A program made the position numbers and the translations under genes. The notes beneath the pieces were generated by a model that did no database searches, was not told the DNA's origin, and saw only the letters and a list, made by a program, of their open reading frames with translations. This document shows, in pieces, positions 45,456-56,480 of a stretch of 64,000 nucleotides of DNA. Positions within the stretch are counted from its first letter, which is position 1. The number at the start of each line of letters is the position of its first letter. Source of the DNA: Cryptomeria japonica (taxonomy: Eukaryota; Streptophyta; Pinopsida; Cupressales; Cupressaceae); the NCBI RefSeq assembly GCF_030272615.1, contig NC_081405.1, positions 608,394,677 to 608,458,676 of the forward strand. The letters are read 5' to 3'.

Positions 45456-46292
45456 TCATAGATTGTTGCAATATATGAATGGATTTGGGTCATCTTTGAC
45501 GGTCACTTCATCTCCATTATGAGGGAACTTTATACATCGATGATATGTAGATGGGACTGCACTCATCTCATGAATCCATGGACGTCCTAGCACTATATTG
45601 TATGTGAGATTGAGATCAAGGACTTGATAAACCACATCCTTAGTAATTGGCCCAACTTTGAGAGGTAAGGTGACTATGCCCTTGGATGAACATTCTTCAT
45701 CATCATATTCTTTGATGGTAATTTTGTTTGTAGAATTCACAACTTTATCTGAATATGCCAATTGTTTAATAGTGCTCAATGTACATATGTTAAGACCAAC
45801 TCCTCCATCTATCAAGACTCATTTTATTTGATGTTTGTGTAGGAAAGCTTCAATGTGCAAAGGTGCATTATGTGGTTGGCTTACGGAGGCATCATCAGCT
45901 TCTGTGAATGTAAGGGAGTGTGGAATGGAAAGGTATCCCACCATGGCTTGAAATTGGTCCACATTCAGATCAGTGGGGATGGTAGTGTCTCTCAAGATTT
46001 TATCAAGAATGGCTTTATGTGCGGGGGATATGCATAAGAGCTCAAGGATGGAGATGAGCGCAGGTGTCTTCCCTAACTATTCTACAAGGTCATACTCAGG
46101 CTTGATCGATGAGGAAGCACTATTTTTAGTTGGAGCACCTTGCAAGGTGAATTTACCTCGATGAGTTGTAACATTACATTCAGAGGTAGGTTCAGAAGAA
46201 GATCCAATGCCTTTTAGAACAATCTTGGGTCTTTGGGTAGAATTTTCAGGGGTTTTGTCATTGATGATCATGGTAGAGATAATTTTGTCCAT
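45456..46292 (-). pseudogene. Element D aspartic protease
   Basis: Retropepsin-like domain of Tat type. The active site reads IDGGVGLNICTL near 45810 (family ID-G/S-G). KITIKEYDDEECSSKG follows, then VYQVLDLNLTYNIVLGRPWIH near 45610 and a closing YHRCIKFPHNG. The preceding 150 codons (46292-45830) are the gag-protease connector with one or two stops. It shares its frame with the following linker and integrase tail. Confidence 0.85.
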
Positions 46293-46367
46293 CGAAATGT
46301 GATTGACAGTTGAATCATAGTTATAAGATGCTCTGGCATAGTTGGTCTGATCATCTGTGGCTTTAGC

Positions 46368-46652
46368 TTATCTGTTGTCATGTTTTGGGAATGGTTCCTT
46401 AAACATCTCATGTTCTTGATTGGATGAGTGTCCTTCAATCTCAATGTCACCTCTATCAATTATATCTTGTATGATGTTCTTCAATCGATGGCAATTTCCT
46501 ATTTTATGACCTTTGCTCTTATGAAATTCACAATACTCATCATCATTCCACCAATTTGGTTTAACTTTTGTCTCATATGGAGACAAACCTGGAATTGTTA
46601 TTATTTTGTTTGTGACTAGCTTTTTGAAAACTGGCTCTAGTGGTTCTCCCAA
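46368..46652 (-). pseudogene. gag: Element D gag zinc segment
   Basis: Carries CEFHKSKGHKIGNC near 46525, a CX2HX4HX4C variant knuckle that is typical of Tat-type gag, followed by an amphipathic stretch (IIQDIIDRGDIE). It is in frame with the protease downstream but offset from the main gag frame upstream, so a frameshift lies at about 46700. Confidence 0.85.
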
Positions 46653-46738
46653 TGGGGTGTACTTCCTTCATGATTTGGAAGTGGTTTGAGTACTCACCCT
46701 GATTGTTTGTAGAGCTTCATCCAAAAAACATTTTTGGG

Positions 46739-48384
46739 TCATACAGTATTGGCTTCAACAACACCATCATTAATTGTGTCCTTGTTTTTATTCCAAAATC
46801 TTGGCTTATCTTTTCCTTTAAAGTCATCTTTGTTTTCCTTGAATATTTTGATGATGCCTTGCTCAATTAGGACCTTTTCTGCTGCTAAGCCTTTTTCAAT
46901 GACGTCCTTAAAGGTGGACAAACAAGCTTTTCTTAAGTCATAACAAATGTCTTTGTTTAAATTTTGGGTGAACATCTCTACCATTTGTTTTTGTGGAATT
47001 TCACAAGAGCATCTGCTAGCTAGATTTCTCCATCTTTGTAAAAATGATGAAAAAGATTCTCCATCCTTTTGTTTGGTGTTGCACAAAGTAGTCATCGATA
47101 TGTCTATCTCTATGTTGTATGAGAAATGTTGGATAAATGCCTCTGCTAGATCACCCCGAGACTTAATTCTAGGTGGAAGTTGGGAAAACCATTCCATAGC
47201 TTGATCACCTAAGCTTTGTGGGAATAATCTCATCAAATATGTCTCTTCTGTTGCTACCTCAATGCAAGCTATGAAAAATTGTCTTATATGTGCCTTAGGA
47301 TCCCCTTTTCCTCTATACTTATCAAACTTAGGCGTCACGAAATGTGTAGGAAATGAAGGCATTGGAATGCTTTTGTCAAATGGAGAGGGACATATGTCTC
47401 TCATTGTGTAAGTTGGCTTTAGTGTATTTATGTCCTCCATTTTCTTTTGTAAATCCTTGATTTGTTGTTCCAAATTATTCTTAGGTGGAGACCGACTTCT
47501 TGGACCATACCCCATGCCTGAACCACCGAGTGGAGGAGGAGCATGTTGCATATATGGATGATATTGATCATACACATGTTCATATGGAGGAGGTCTATAA
47601 TGATGTTGCGTATATGTACCACTTGGTAGAGAGTCATGATGAGGAATGGAATATCTGCTTTGTCCATGTATACCATACTCTATAGGCATTTTGTGAGTTT
47701 TTTCTATTGTGTTGTCCCCAAATTTGACGCGGGATTTCCTTGTGTCCAAATTTTGATCATGCCTTTGAATATCCAATTGCTTTGGTGGTTTATCCTTAGC
47801 ATTTGTATGTGATTGAGTATATTTTTTTTTATAAGACTTCCATAATGGTTTGTGAAGGTGAGTATCATATGCTTGACCATGTGTGTATGGGACCTCTGGT
47901 TTTTGAAACAAAGATGATGGTGATTCAGGCACAAGATGTGGTCCTCTATTGCCTCCACTATTAGGCCTCCTTTGAACCATATTGAGGTGAGCTTGTTGCA
48001 AAGGTCGATTTTCCATTATTTGAGACATGTCAAAATCATGAGGGATCTTGGCTCCACTTTATACAATCACTTGTAAGAAGTATTGTCTATCTCTCCTTAT
48101 TATTTCCTTAACCAATTGATTGAAATGGGGATCCATAATGGAGTCTTCCACTTCTGCTGAATGTACTGAAATGTTGTCCATATTGTCATTATGTGTACCA
48201 TTGTTGTTTATATAGTATCCATGTTCTCAACATTTGGAATGTTTCTATAAGCATCCATGTCAGGTAATGTAGTATGATCAGAATTGAAAAAGATATCATT
48301 GTCATACTCATAGGAACTCATGTTTGCAGACTCTTGAGCCTCTTTAGCTTCTCTCCTAGATTTTTGGGAATGGGTTTCAACCAT
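46739..48384 (-). pseudogene. gag: Element D gag, capsid part
   Basis: The minus-strand open core of 429 codons (48028-46739) has a Pro/His/Tyr-rich N-terminus. The retrotransposon gag capsid follows: FDKYRGKGDPKAHIRQFF near 47310, LMRLFPQSLGDQAMEWFSQLP near 47215, and the SFSSFLQRWRNLASRC helix near 47045. An upstream extension to ATG 48384 (MVETHSQK) can be read through one TAA, one frameshift and a further stop. This is the best-preserved coding stretch of element D. Confidence 0.88.
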
Positions 48385-48898
48385 GAACTAGGTATTGATC
48401 AAGATGTGTGAGACTAGATGAAAATGGAAAAGAGTATGGAAGACCAAGAGTTGGATGCAATGTAAATGAATATGAGGTGTACTTTCAATGTCCAAAGCGT
48501 AAGACCAAGTATGTATGTAGTAGAGTAGGTGTGACTTCCAAAGAGATGATAGTTTCTCTTGATGAGGTAAGTTGACCTCGACTCTAAGTAAGACCAAATG
48601 AGACCCAAAGGTGATAGACCTTGATGAGGGACCACTTAGCAAAATGTTATTGTATGTAGTGTGTTGACAAAGTATGATGAGGACAAGCAATTGACCTTCT
48701 GACTCAAGTTTAGACAAATGTGAATGTAATGTCAGGTGTAAAGCAATGATGGACTTTGTGAGACCCAAAGATAGGTTGAATTCTAGATGAAAACCCAAAG
48801 AGATACCTAGGAAGCTCAATAAGTCTGAAACTGATTGTTTCTTGTTTGCTGGATTGTATAAGTTTTTCAATTCTGAACACAGACATGCCTGTATATTT

Positions 48899-49062
48899 CA
48901 CAGATGCGCTTAAATGACATAGACGCTATTTAGTCTAACACAGATGTGCTTCTGACATGTTGTAAGTGCAATGTTGCTTAAAAAACATAGATGTGTTTCT
49001 ACCCTTCACATACGCGTTTTTATGACACAGACACGATTTTGTCAAACACAGACACATTTCTA
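48899..49062. repeat. Degenerate ACAGAYGCG minisatellite
   Basis: The phrases CACAGATGCGCTT, CATAGACGC, CACAGATGTGCTTCT, CATAGATGTGTTTCT, CACATACGCGTTTTT, CACAGACACGATTTT and CACAGACACATTTCT follow each other at irregular spacing of about 18-45 bases. CpG steps alternate with TpG and CpA, as in decaying methylated repeats. Confidence 0.7.
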
Positions 49063-50138
49063 AAAACTTTGTGCAATTTTTCCAATCTATGAAGTGACTT
49101 GTTGTGACCAAATCTAAATGTTTGATTATTTTTCATGACAAGAGGACACAATGTTAATGAGGACTCAATGTTTGCAAGTGTTTAGACTCAAAATGACTCA
49201 AAAGAAAGTGTGTTGTTTGATGTAAAATTGTTTTGCATACACTTGACGACACAAAAGACACAATGTTTTAATGTTTGGTCTTGAATGTTTGATTGTTCAA
49301 AATAAGACAAGCACAATTCTTATGGTTGGCCAGGACAATAGTTGTTGATCCCACATGAGGCTACGCTATTCAGAGCGGATACTTAGATGCTTGACCCCAC
49401 TGGCTCCACCCTTAAAACTCACTTCTCAGGGCAGCCAAGCATCAGTCCCCATGAAAAATCTCCATGGTGAACTTTGTATCTCTACTAAGAGCCGTATGTG
49501 TGTGGGTCGCTCCAGAGGTCTGACCGCCTGACCCAACAACTAGAAGGAATTTTGCTTCTAAAACCAAAAGGTGCTAGTAAGGGCATCCGCTCGTGTGGCC
49601 ATACATGCGGCACTTTAAACTCTGTAAATACAGAAGGCTCCTAGCTGGTAGGGGTTACGCCCTACAACTGATCAAATAAATTTGATCAAACGGGTTTATG
49701 GGGAGACATAGTGTCGGTATGAACTAATCAGCACATGCTATCCATAGTTTTCACCATGGATACAATGTTTTATAGTGGTTTAGAAGAGGTGGGTTTTCCT
49801 CACTACTACTTGGGTCATTCTCTCCTCACTAGTAGTCATAATGACCACACAGGGAGAAATGCCCTCTAAAGATCAAACAAAAAGAGCCTATTGCCCAAGA
49901 CACAAAAGACAATGGTTCAATTTTAGTGCACCAATTGAAGTGTTTGCTAGTCTATGAAAACAAGGCACACAATAAAGATCAAAAACCCTTGCCAAGGTCC
50001 TGCAACAAAGATCTATTAGTAGTTCATATTGTTTCAAATGATCACCCCTTCCTACAAGCACACAAGTTAGGTAAATTTTAGATCCAAAAGACTTTGTGAA
50101 ATAAGGGCCTTCAACAATGTGGTTTTTTTGACCACTTC

Positions 50139-51020
50139 AAAGATCTGATTCATCTTAAACAAAAGAACACCTGTAAAATTTTAAGAAATTTCCAGAAATG
50201 TAAGAAAATCCAAAAAAATTGCTAATTTGCTCCAAAAAATTTTTTTTATGAAAAATCATAAAAAATTCATATAAAATGCAAAATTGATCCCAAAAATCTA
50301 AAATTTATACTAGACATCCCTGAGGGTCTTCCCAACCTACATAAAACAATTCCTACAACAAATCTAGACAGTTCATGAGATATGAGCAAAATAATATAAA
50401 ACCCTAATTTTCAAAGATCTGATTTTTTAGGAATGATTTTGCATCAAATTTAAAATAACAAAAAATAGAGTCTGTGTATAAATTAGAGAGATTTTGAAAA
50501 ATATAAGAAAATCCAAAAAATTTGCTAATTTGCTCTCAAAATTAATTTTTAATGAAAATACATAAACAATTCATAGAAATTTCAAATATACTTCAAAGAC
50601 TATAATTTTTTTTGCTACAAATCTTTGAAAGCTTCTTGACCTGTAAAAAATATTTGATGCCATAATTCAAATCCATTTGTGAGATCAGATCAAAACAATG
50701 AAAAACCCTAATTTTTAAAGATCCAATTTTTTAGGAAATATTTTGCATCAAAATTAAAATCACAAACAACAGATCCTGTGTATAGTTATGAGATATTTCC
50801 AAAAATGTAAGAAAATCCAAAAAATTCATTCATTTTCTTTCAAAATTAATTTTTTATGGAAATTCATAACAAATTCATAGAAAATTAAAATATTCTCCAA
50901 TAGATCTGAATTTTTCTTTGAAAGCTCTTGATCTTGTCTTCAACCAGCAAAATAAATTTGGTACAAAATTTCCAAGCCGTTTGTGAGATATGATCAAATC
51001 TCTCCAAGATCTTGATTTTG
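50139..51020. repeat. Three tandem 303-304-bp repeats in the element D leader
   Basis: TAAGAAAATCCAAAAAA recurs at 50201, 50504 and 50808 (steps 303 and 304). The marker AAAGATC.GATT recurs at 50139, 50414 and 50718. Each unit also has an 'AAAACCCTAATTTT' phrase and a 'TTCATGAGATATGA/TTTGTGAGATATGATC' phrase. Units are diverged but collinear. Confidence 0.85.
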
Positions 51021-51127
51021 TGTCCAAAACCCTAGCTGCACAAGGTTATTCTCTAAATTGTTTTACAAAACAACAATATATGGTTAGGAAAACCTACAAA
51101 AAACACACATCTAACAATAATCCATGT

Positions 51128-51146
51128 CCCACGGGGCGTGCCAAAA
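51128..51146 (-). other. Candidate primer binding site of element D
   Basis: The minus strand after the LTR reads TTTTGGCACGCCCCGTGGG. It starts with TGG, as required for pairing to a CCA end, and differs from the initiator-Met site of the other elements. I cannot assign the tRNA. Confidence 0.55.
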
Positions 51147-51934
51147 TGTTTATGGTGAAAATAGAAACAACAATATTGAAAGACTAAATAAATTCAACCA
51201 CAAAACCCTAACCTAACAACAACAAAGATCCACCATAACGTATGAAGATTACCAAAGACAATGCAAATCAAATGAAATCACAAAGATTATACCATCACAT
51301 GTCCAATAGGGTTTGGACCTCCATTCTTCCTATCTCCATTGATCTTGCTTGATATATTTGCTCTCAGATTTTATATGTGCACAAGAGCTCAACAAAGAAC
51401 GGAAATGTGGTTGCAAGTAGGCTTGATCACATATGGAAGTTCAAATGCTAGGATGCTTGATTAGAATGCATAGTTGGGGGTCTGATAATGAAGAAAACAT
51501 CTCCTTATATAGAAGACACTATAAGAAATGGAGGTATAAGATTGAGAGGTGTAAAAGATAAATGGTCGGCTATGATTAGAGGGTAGGTAGAGGAAATAAG
51601 AAAATAATGAGAAGGTAGGTAGTGTATGAATTAAGAGATGAATGACATGTGTTATTGGTAGAAAAGGTTAATGAATTAATTAAATAAATAAATATTTAAA
51701 TAATTAATAAAGGAAGTGGGATCAATTAAATAAATAAGAGTATTTATTTAATTTAGGAAAAGGATAATTTAAATAAATAAATATATTTATTTAAATGAGA
51801 AATAAGGCTAGAAGAGGATAAATAAATTAATTAAATAAATAAAGATTTATTTAATTAATAGAAGAATTAGGCTTAAATAATTAAATAAATAAAGATATTT
51901 ATTTAATTAGACATGACAATTTTAGGTGTCTACA
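51147..51934 (-). repeat. 5' LTR of element D
   Basis: Direct repeat of 40418-41206. It starts TGTTTATGGTG and ends GGTGTCTACA on the plus strand. Confidence 0.92.
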
Positions 51935-52235
51935 GTACTTATTCCGAATGTGGAGAGAAATAGTATCTACAAAGATCTCCTATTCTTAAAATTGAACTAT
52001 AGTATCAATTGAATCATCCTTATTCACCCCTCTCTATAACTTTTGTAACAACCATCAGTTCATGAAGTCATTTTGTTCTTCATATTATACCTCTACTCCA
52101 TAGATCTTATGATATTCCACACACGCACCACGAGGATCATAGTATCAATATTTAAATTTCTCTGCATAGTTAATAAATCCATCTTGTCGATCGTTGAAAT
52201 AAATTATTTTCATACTATATGGGATGTCTCCTTCA
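51935..52235. other. Flank of element D, nothing recognised
   Basis: About 300 AT-rich bases. The adjoining 52236-52424 is a LINE scrap, so this stretch may be LINE 3' sequence on the minus strand. Confidence 0.4.
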
Positions 52236-52424
52236 TTAATCCAATGTTTTCCAATATTTTAATATTAATCCCTCTTTTGCTAAAGCATACACAACTTTAT
52301 AACCTTCCCTAAATGAATGTATGACCTCTCCATTAGGTATTGAATTGAGGAGTTTTCTATCTTTAATACATTTTTTAATCCACCAAGACGGGCTAGTAGT
52401 CGACTTGATGAAGGGTGATCTCAT
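52236..52424 (-). pseudogene. LINE RNase H scrap
   Basis: 62 minus-strand codons with the L1 RNase H ending PSWWIKKCI, then the VIHSFREGYKVVYALAKEGL pattern (family HIFREGN.VADALAN.G). It is in the opposite orientation to the 15-27 kb LINE, so it is a separate copy. Confidence 0.7.
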
Positions 52425-52859
52425 AATACTGGGTTACATTGTCTGGTCAAACCTAACATTAAAATTAGTATTTTGCACAACATCTTCACTTTCTAATACT
52501 TATAGCAAACAAACCATTATTAATTTAAAGATGAAGAAAACTATTGTTTTGTGAGGTTTTTCATGCAAGTTCTAAATATGTATTTGTTTATTAAAAATTA
52601 GAAATAAATTGTGCATATTTTTATGTAACATATAATAATTTAATTTTTACAGTAATCAACATTTCTTAGAAGTGATGTGTATAATGTCATGCATAGTATT
52701 TTTTATAGAAATAATTAAATTCTAATTTTTAAACCAATATAGTAATTGTAATTTAGACAAAGGAGTATAATGTCATGCACTACTTTTTTGTATGCATTTA
52801 AATTAACTTCTTTATGGGTTAAAATGAGGATATCATATCCTATGGAAAAGATATTTTTT
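52425..52859. other. AT-rich DNA, nothing recognised
   Basis: No coding match or repeat structure seen between the LINE scrap and element C. Confidence 0.5.
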
Positions 52860-53760
52860 ACAAGTTCAAGAAAAAAAAGAACATGTTGTCCATGCAAAAA
52901 GACAAATTGATGAAGGAATTAAGACCATTGATTACCTTTAAACAAAGGTACACAGTAAATCCAGAGAGTGTAATAAGCCTAAACAAGAAGTGGTTATATT
53001 GAGGAAATAATTGAAATGGGAAAAAGAATAAACCAATAAGAATTTCAATCTCAAAGGTGGCAATGATATCCTTAATGAGATGTTAAGTGCTCAAAAACTA
53101 TCTAAGGACAAAGGAAGTCCTGGATTTGAGAGAGGAGAATTTTATAAAACACCATGAAAATATGACATAGGAATAGAAAAGGTCAAGGATGAATCTTAGA
53201 GTACAAATAAAGATTGAAAGGGTTTCACTTAGGTCTAAAAGAGGAAAACTTCAAAAAGATTCCTCCTACTCACACTAGCTATTCTCCATCTTTTAATAGT
53301 AAATTTTTTACATTAAATTATTTTGGACATATAGCTAGTCGATGTACAAGTCAGATTAGATCTTAATTTTTTAATGAACAATTTTACGCTTGTAATACTT
53401 TTGGACATAAGGTAAATGAGTGAAAAAGTAGGATGGTATGGAATGGATATATGAATACAAACTATGGTAAAGAAAATTAGTCCTTAAATGGGTATTGTTA
53501 TGCATATAACAATTATGGAAACAAGCCTATTGAGTGTAGATCTTATTTTAAAAGGAATAGAAATGGTCTACAACACGGTCTGACTTATTATAACTATAAT
53601 AAATCATGACATGTAACTAGGTTTTTGAGAGGAAATAATGAGAGTATCTTTTCTTAGATAAATAAAATTTACATTAATGACATAAAGGACAATATGTGAA
53701 GACATGGGTGAAGAAATTTGATGACAATGTAGATGGAAAGATAGTGGATATATTTGTACC
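52860..53760 (+). pseudogene. Element C ORF1 remnant: four zinc knuckles
   Basis: A plus-strand eroded homologue of element A and B ORF1. A Lys/Glu-rich coiled-coil zone (52860-53230) precedes four knuckle remains: YFGHIASRC near 53325, FYACNTFGHKVNE near 53385, CYAYNNYGNKPIEC near 53490 and YYNYNKS.HVTRF near 53590. The tail QYVKTWVKKF near 53695 matches the VDMNKTWKKK tail of element A. Many stops. No LTRs recognised. Confidence 0.65.
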
Positions 53761-54199
53761 TATTGATGGTGTAGATATTATCTTTGAAAACTAGATAAAA
53801 TGCATTATCTGAGGGAGAAAAATCATTGAAGACCCTAAGGACCCCTTATTGTGTGGATTTTGGATTGGCTTCAACATGATAAATGTTAAGAATTTATTTT
53901 TGGAACATTTCAAATGTTTGCAATTATTTATTATAGAGTTATTTGTGATCGTTGTTATAATAGAATATCAAATTTTATGTATGTAACGATCAAATGCATT
54001 TAAGGCAAAAACCCTATTTAGGTGGAGTTAATAGATAAATTATGATTTTGAAATCATTTTTATCCCTTGTGATTATCCAAGTTGAAGAGCTATTGTGTGA
54101 GTAAAAGATTTTTGGTGTAAACCCTAGTGACTATGCAATAGAGATATTTAATAGAGTTTGTGTTTTCAATATAGTTTGTGTGATCAAGATAGCTAAACT

Positions 54200-54700
54200 A
54201 ATTGTTGTTGACATTTCAGTCAAGTTAGAATTGCAATTCAAGCCCTATCCTTTTTTGGTGACATAGAAATATAAAGAAGGTGTTTTTTCAAAGGCATTCT
54301 TGGGCATAGTATATATAGAGGATGTTAGGGCTTATATCCATGTACACTTAACAAAGGTTAGTCATGTAAATTTTAATGATTTATAGAAGTAGTTGGTTAA
54401 AGATGATCTGACAACATTCGAGTAACATTATAAGTATATTCTAGAGTTAGGGTTTAACATTTGGAAGGAGTTCCCTAATTTTAGCTATGAGAATGCATGA
54501 ATTTGGATCATCTTAATTCATATTCATTGAGATGTTATATTTTTTGATCATCCACCTAAGATCATGAAGGATGCTATCAAGGCTTTCACAGGTTTGAGTA
54601 TAACTTGCACACTTCTCATTTTGAAAATGGTGAAGAATGATGTTGGAAAATTGAGTTGTTATACCTTATTGTCATTGATGTAAACTTATCTTGTATTGAT
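54200..54700 (+). pseudogene. Element C ORF2 remnant
   Basis: Plus-strand remains of the unrecognised ORF2 protein: VYIEDVRAYI near 54310, then ILELGFNIWKEF near 54435, then HPPKIMKDAIKAFTGL near 54550 and LKMVKNDVGKLS near 54620. The last two align with ITLQAIHAVTGF and LRMVSKTEMSKLT in element A, with the same spacing. It is interrupted by stops and lost downstream. Confidence 0.55.
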
Positions 54701-55860
54701 ATGTGAGTAAGAATAGTAAATAAAATGTTGCTATATGCACAAAATTTTATTTATGTATAACGTTGAATGTTCTAGTATTGATGACGATGTTGTGGCTTTT
54801 TAGAATGATTGGTTTAGTAGAAGTTTCTATATGTAAGAAATAATATTTAATATGTCAATGGAAGAATTTATTGTGTTCCTCTAGTTTGTGAAGATCATAT
54901 GTTATAGTTATACATATGGTGTCTATGATATGTGTGCATTGCACTATCTATTTTGCAAATTCTCTCTAGCTCAGTTGGTTGAGTTGATTAATGTTGTTTC
55001 TGATAATAAGGCTATCTATCAAAACAAGTCCAAAAAGGTTTTGGTGGCTTCTGGATATGTCGATTCAGGTGTTGTGGTTTGGAGAATTTTTTCATGTGAT
55101 TTATGCACCATTACAATTCAATTTTCAAGTGGCAACTTGATTGGTAGGTGAAGTTATAATGTTCTAAGTTCTAGGTGTCAACTAGTCTAGTCTCAAACTA
55201 ACTATGATGTTGTATTCTACTTGGATCATATTACTTTGGTTTAGGTTTTGTTTGGAGGATGCGTAAGACTAATATTTTGGCTCTCATTGTGGCATGTGTA
55301 GATTTGCATTGATTTTCATGTATTAGAGAATGTTTTTAGGCCAACTGGTTGGCATGCTTCATTATTCATCTACATGTTCTATTTGATTTCAACCTTAGAG
55401 GATGTGCTAGTATGTGAGGTTTGTTTGAATTATTTGGACATGTTGTATTGTAATTTTCTAGGTCCTCTATATCTCTTGGAGTGGATCACATTTGATATTT
55501 TAGGTCTGGGTGGCCAAATTCATGTAATAATGTATATTCTATCTATGACCAGCCTATTTAAGGGTTTTGATAATCAACCTTGTATATAAAGGAGTGTGGA
55601 TTTATTAGTGAGTATGTGGAAGGGGTTTGAATTGATTTTCCAAAGCTGTGACAGACCTACAAGAAAAATTAGTATTGGAGATGTGCAAAAGACTTTGATG
55701 ATAATATTCTTTTGTGTTGTCTATAGAAACAGGCTATTGTAATCTTTATATCATCAAGAAGTCAATTATTTATCTTGCATCTCTATCTTTAGTGGTTGGT
55801 TGTCTCCTAGTGATTCCTATTTATTTCTACAAATATTCTCCCTAAAACTATAGTTGATAA
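54701..55860. other. Decayed sequence downstream of element C
   Basis: T/G-rich plus strand without recognisable coding. It may include the rest of element C ORF2 and an eroded LTR. The short open frames at 54888-55151 and 55374-55589 match no family I know. Confidence 0.4.
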
Positions 55861-55861
55861 A

Positions 55862-56480
55862 GCCAAAAAACCCACCAACACCCTTTGTAGCAAAAAGTAA
55901 GAACATGGGTGGAAAACATAAGTCTATTATTAAATCACCAAACAACAACCTTGTTGTCTCTCCTAAATATTTCCCTACAATTGGTATATCTGATGGGGAG
56001 TTTTCTAATAGTTAAATTTACCACTTCCTCTAGTGAAAGAAGGTTAGTATGACTGGATAAGCTCATAGATAGAACCAATATTGGAAAAGGGCCCACCTAA
56101 AGAGTTTGTTGAAGAACATTATGAGGACTCTACCTTCAATGAGGAAGATATAAAGGATAGCGATTTTTTTTTTTGGAGGCCTTGATTTTATTTTTTGTAT
56201 TCCTATCGACACTTTCCACCTATTGAGAATCATTCCCAGGATGAGGTTAGCATCCTTAAGGACTATGGTGACAAGGAAGATCAAGAGTGGGTGTGGGCTG
56301 CAAAGATTAAAGACCTTGCACATTGCGTGGATAATTTGGAAACCCTCCAAAACTACTTAGGTTGTAAATAAAATAGGGAAAGTATTATGTGTCTAGAAAA
56401 AAAGATTTGTCAAATGAGTGAAGCTCAACAAAAACTTGATGCAGAGTGTTGTTAAGGGAGTAGTGACTGTGTCTTGGAAG
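55862..56480 (+). pseudogene. Decayed acidic coding segment, unknown
   Basis: Plus-strand pieces read like one old protein broken by frameshifts: KKPPTPFVAKSKN, then VSPKYFPTIGISDGEFS, then PPKEFVEEHYEDSTFNEED, then SILKDYGDKEDQEWVWAAK and a leucine-spaced helix. It is followed about 320 bases later by CTCCACTTAATATAATAAAAA, which resembles a polyadenylation region or LINE tail. Family unknown; a LINE ORF1 or retrocopy is possible. Confidence 0.35.

Larger units (their letters stand above)
48385..51146 (-). other. Long 5' leader of element D
   Basis: 2.76 kb between primer site and gag with no conserved ORF. It holds, from gag outward, an ACAGACGCG-type minisatellite (48899-49062), a GC-richer block (about 49320-49690), and three 303-304 bp tandem repeats (50139-51020). 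Long leaders are usual in Tat/Ogre elements. Short open frames here (48388-48870) look like chance. Confidence 0.75.
40418..51934 (-). mobile_element. Element D: Tat-type Ty3/gypsy derivative lacking RT
   Basis: A minus-strand element of 11.5 kb with 0.79 kb LTRs at 40418-41206 and 51147-51934. In minus order: primer site, a 2.8 kb leader with tandem repeats, gag, gag zinc segment, protease, linker, integrase C-terminus, then a region holding an antisense plant-mobile-domain gene, then a purine tract. RT, RNase H and the integrase core are absent. Gag and protease style, the long leader and the antisense extra gene fit the Tat/Ogre branch, where such extra ORFs are known. LTR copies are about 94-95% alike over the stretch I compared. 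No target duplication is convincing. Confidence 0.85.

Noticed and set aside
48388-48870. 160-codon minus-strand frame before gag of element D
   Set aside because: Leu/His/Ser-rich and without motif; lies in the leader and looks like chance.
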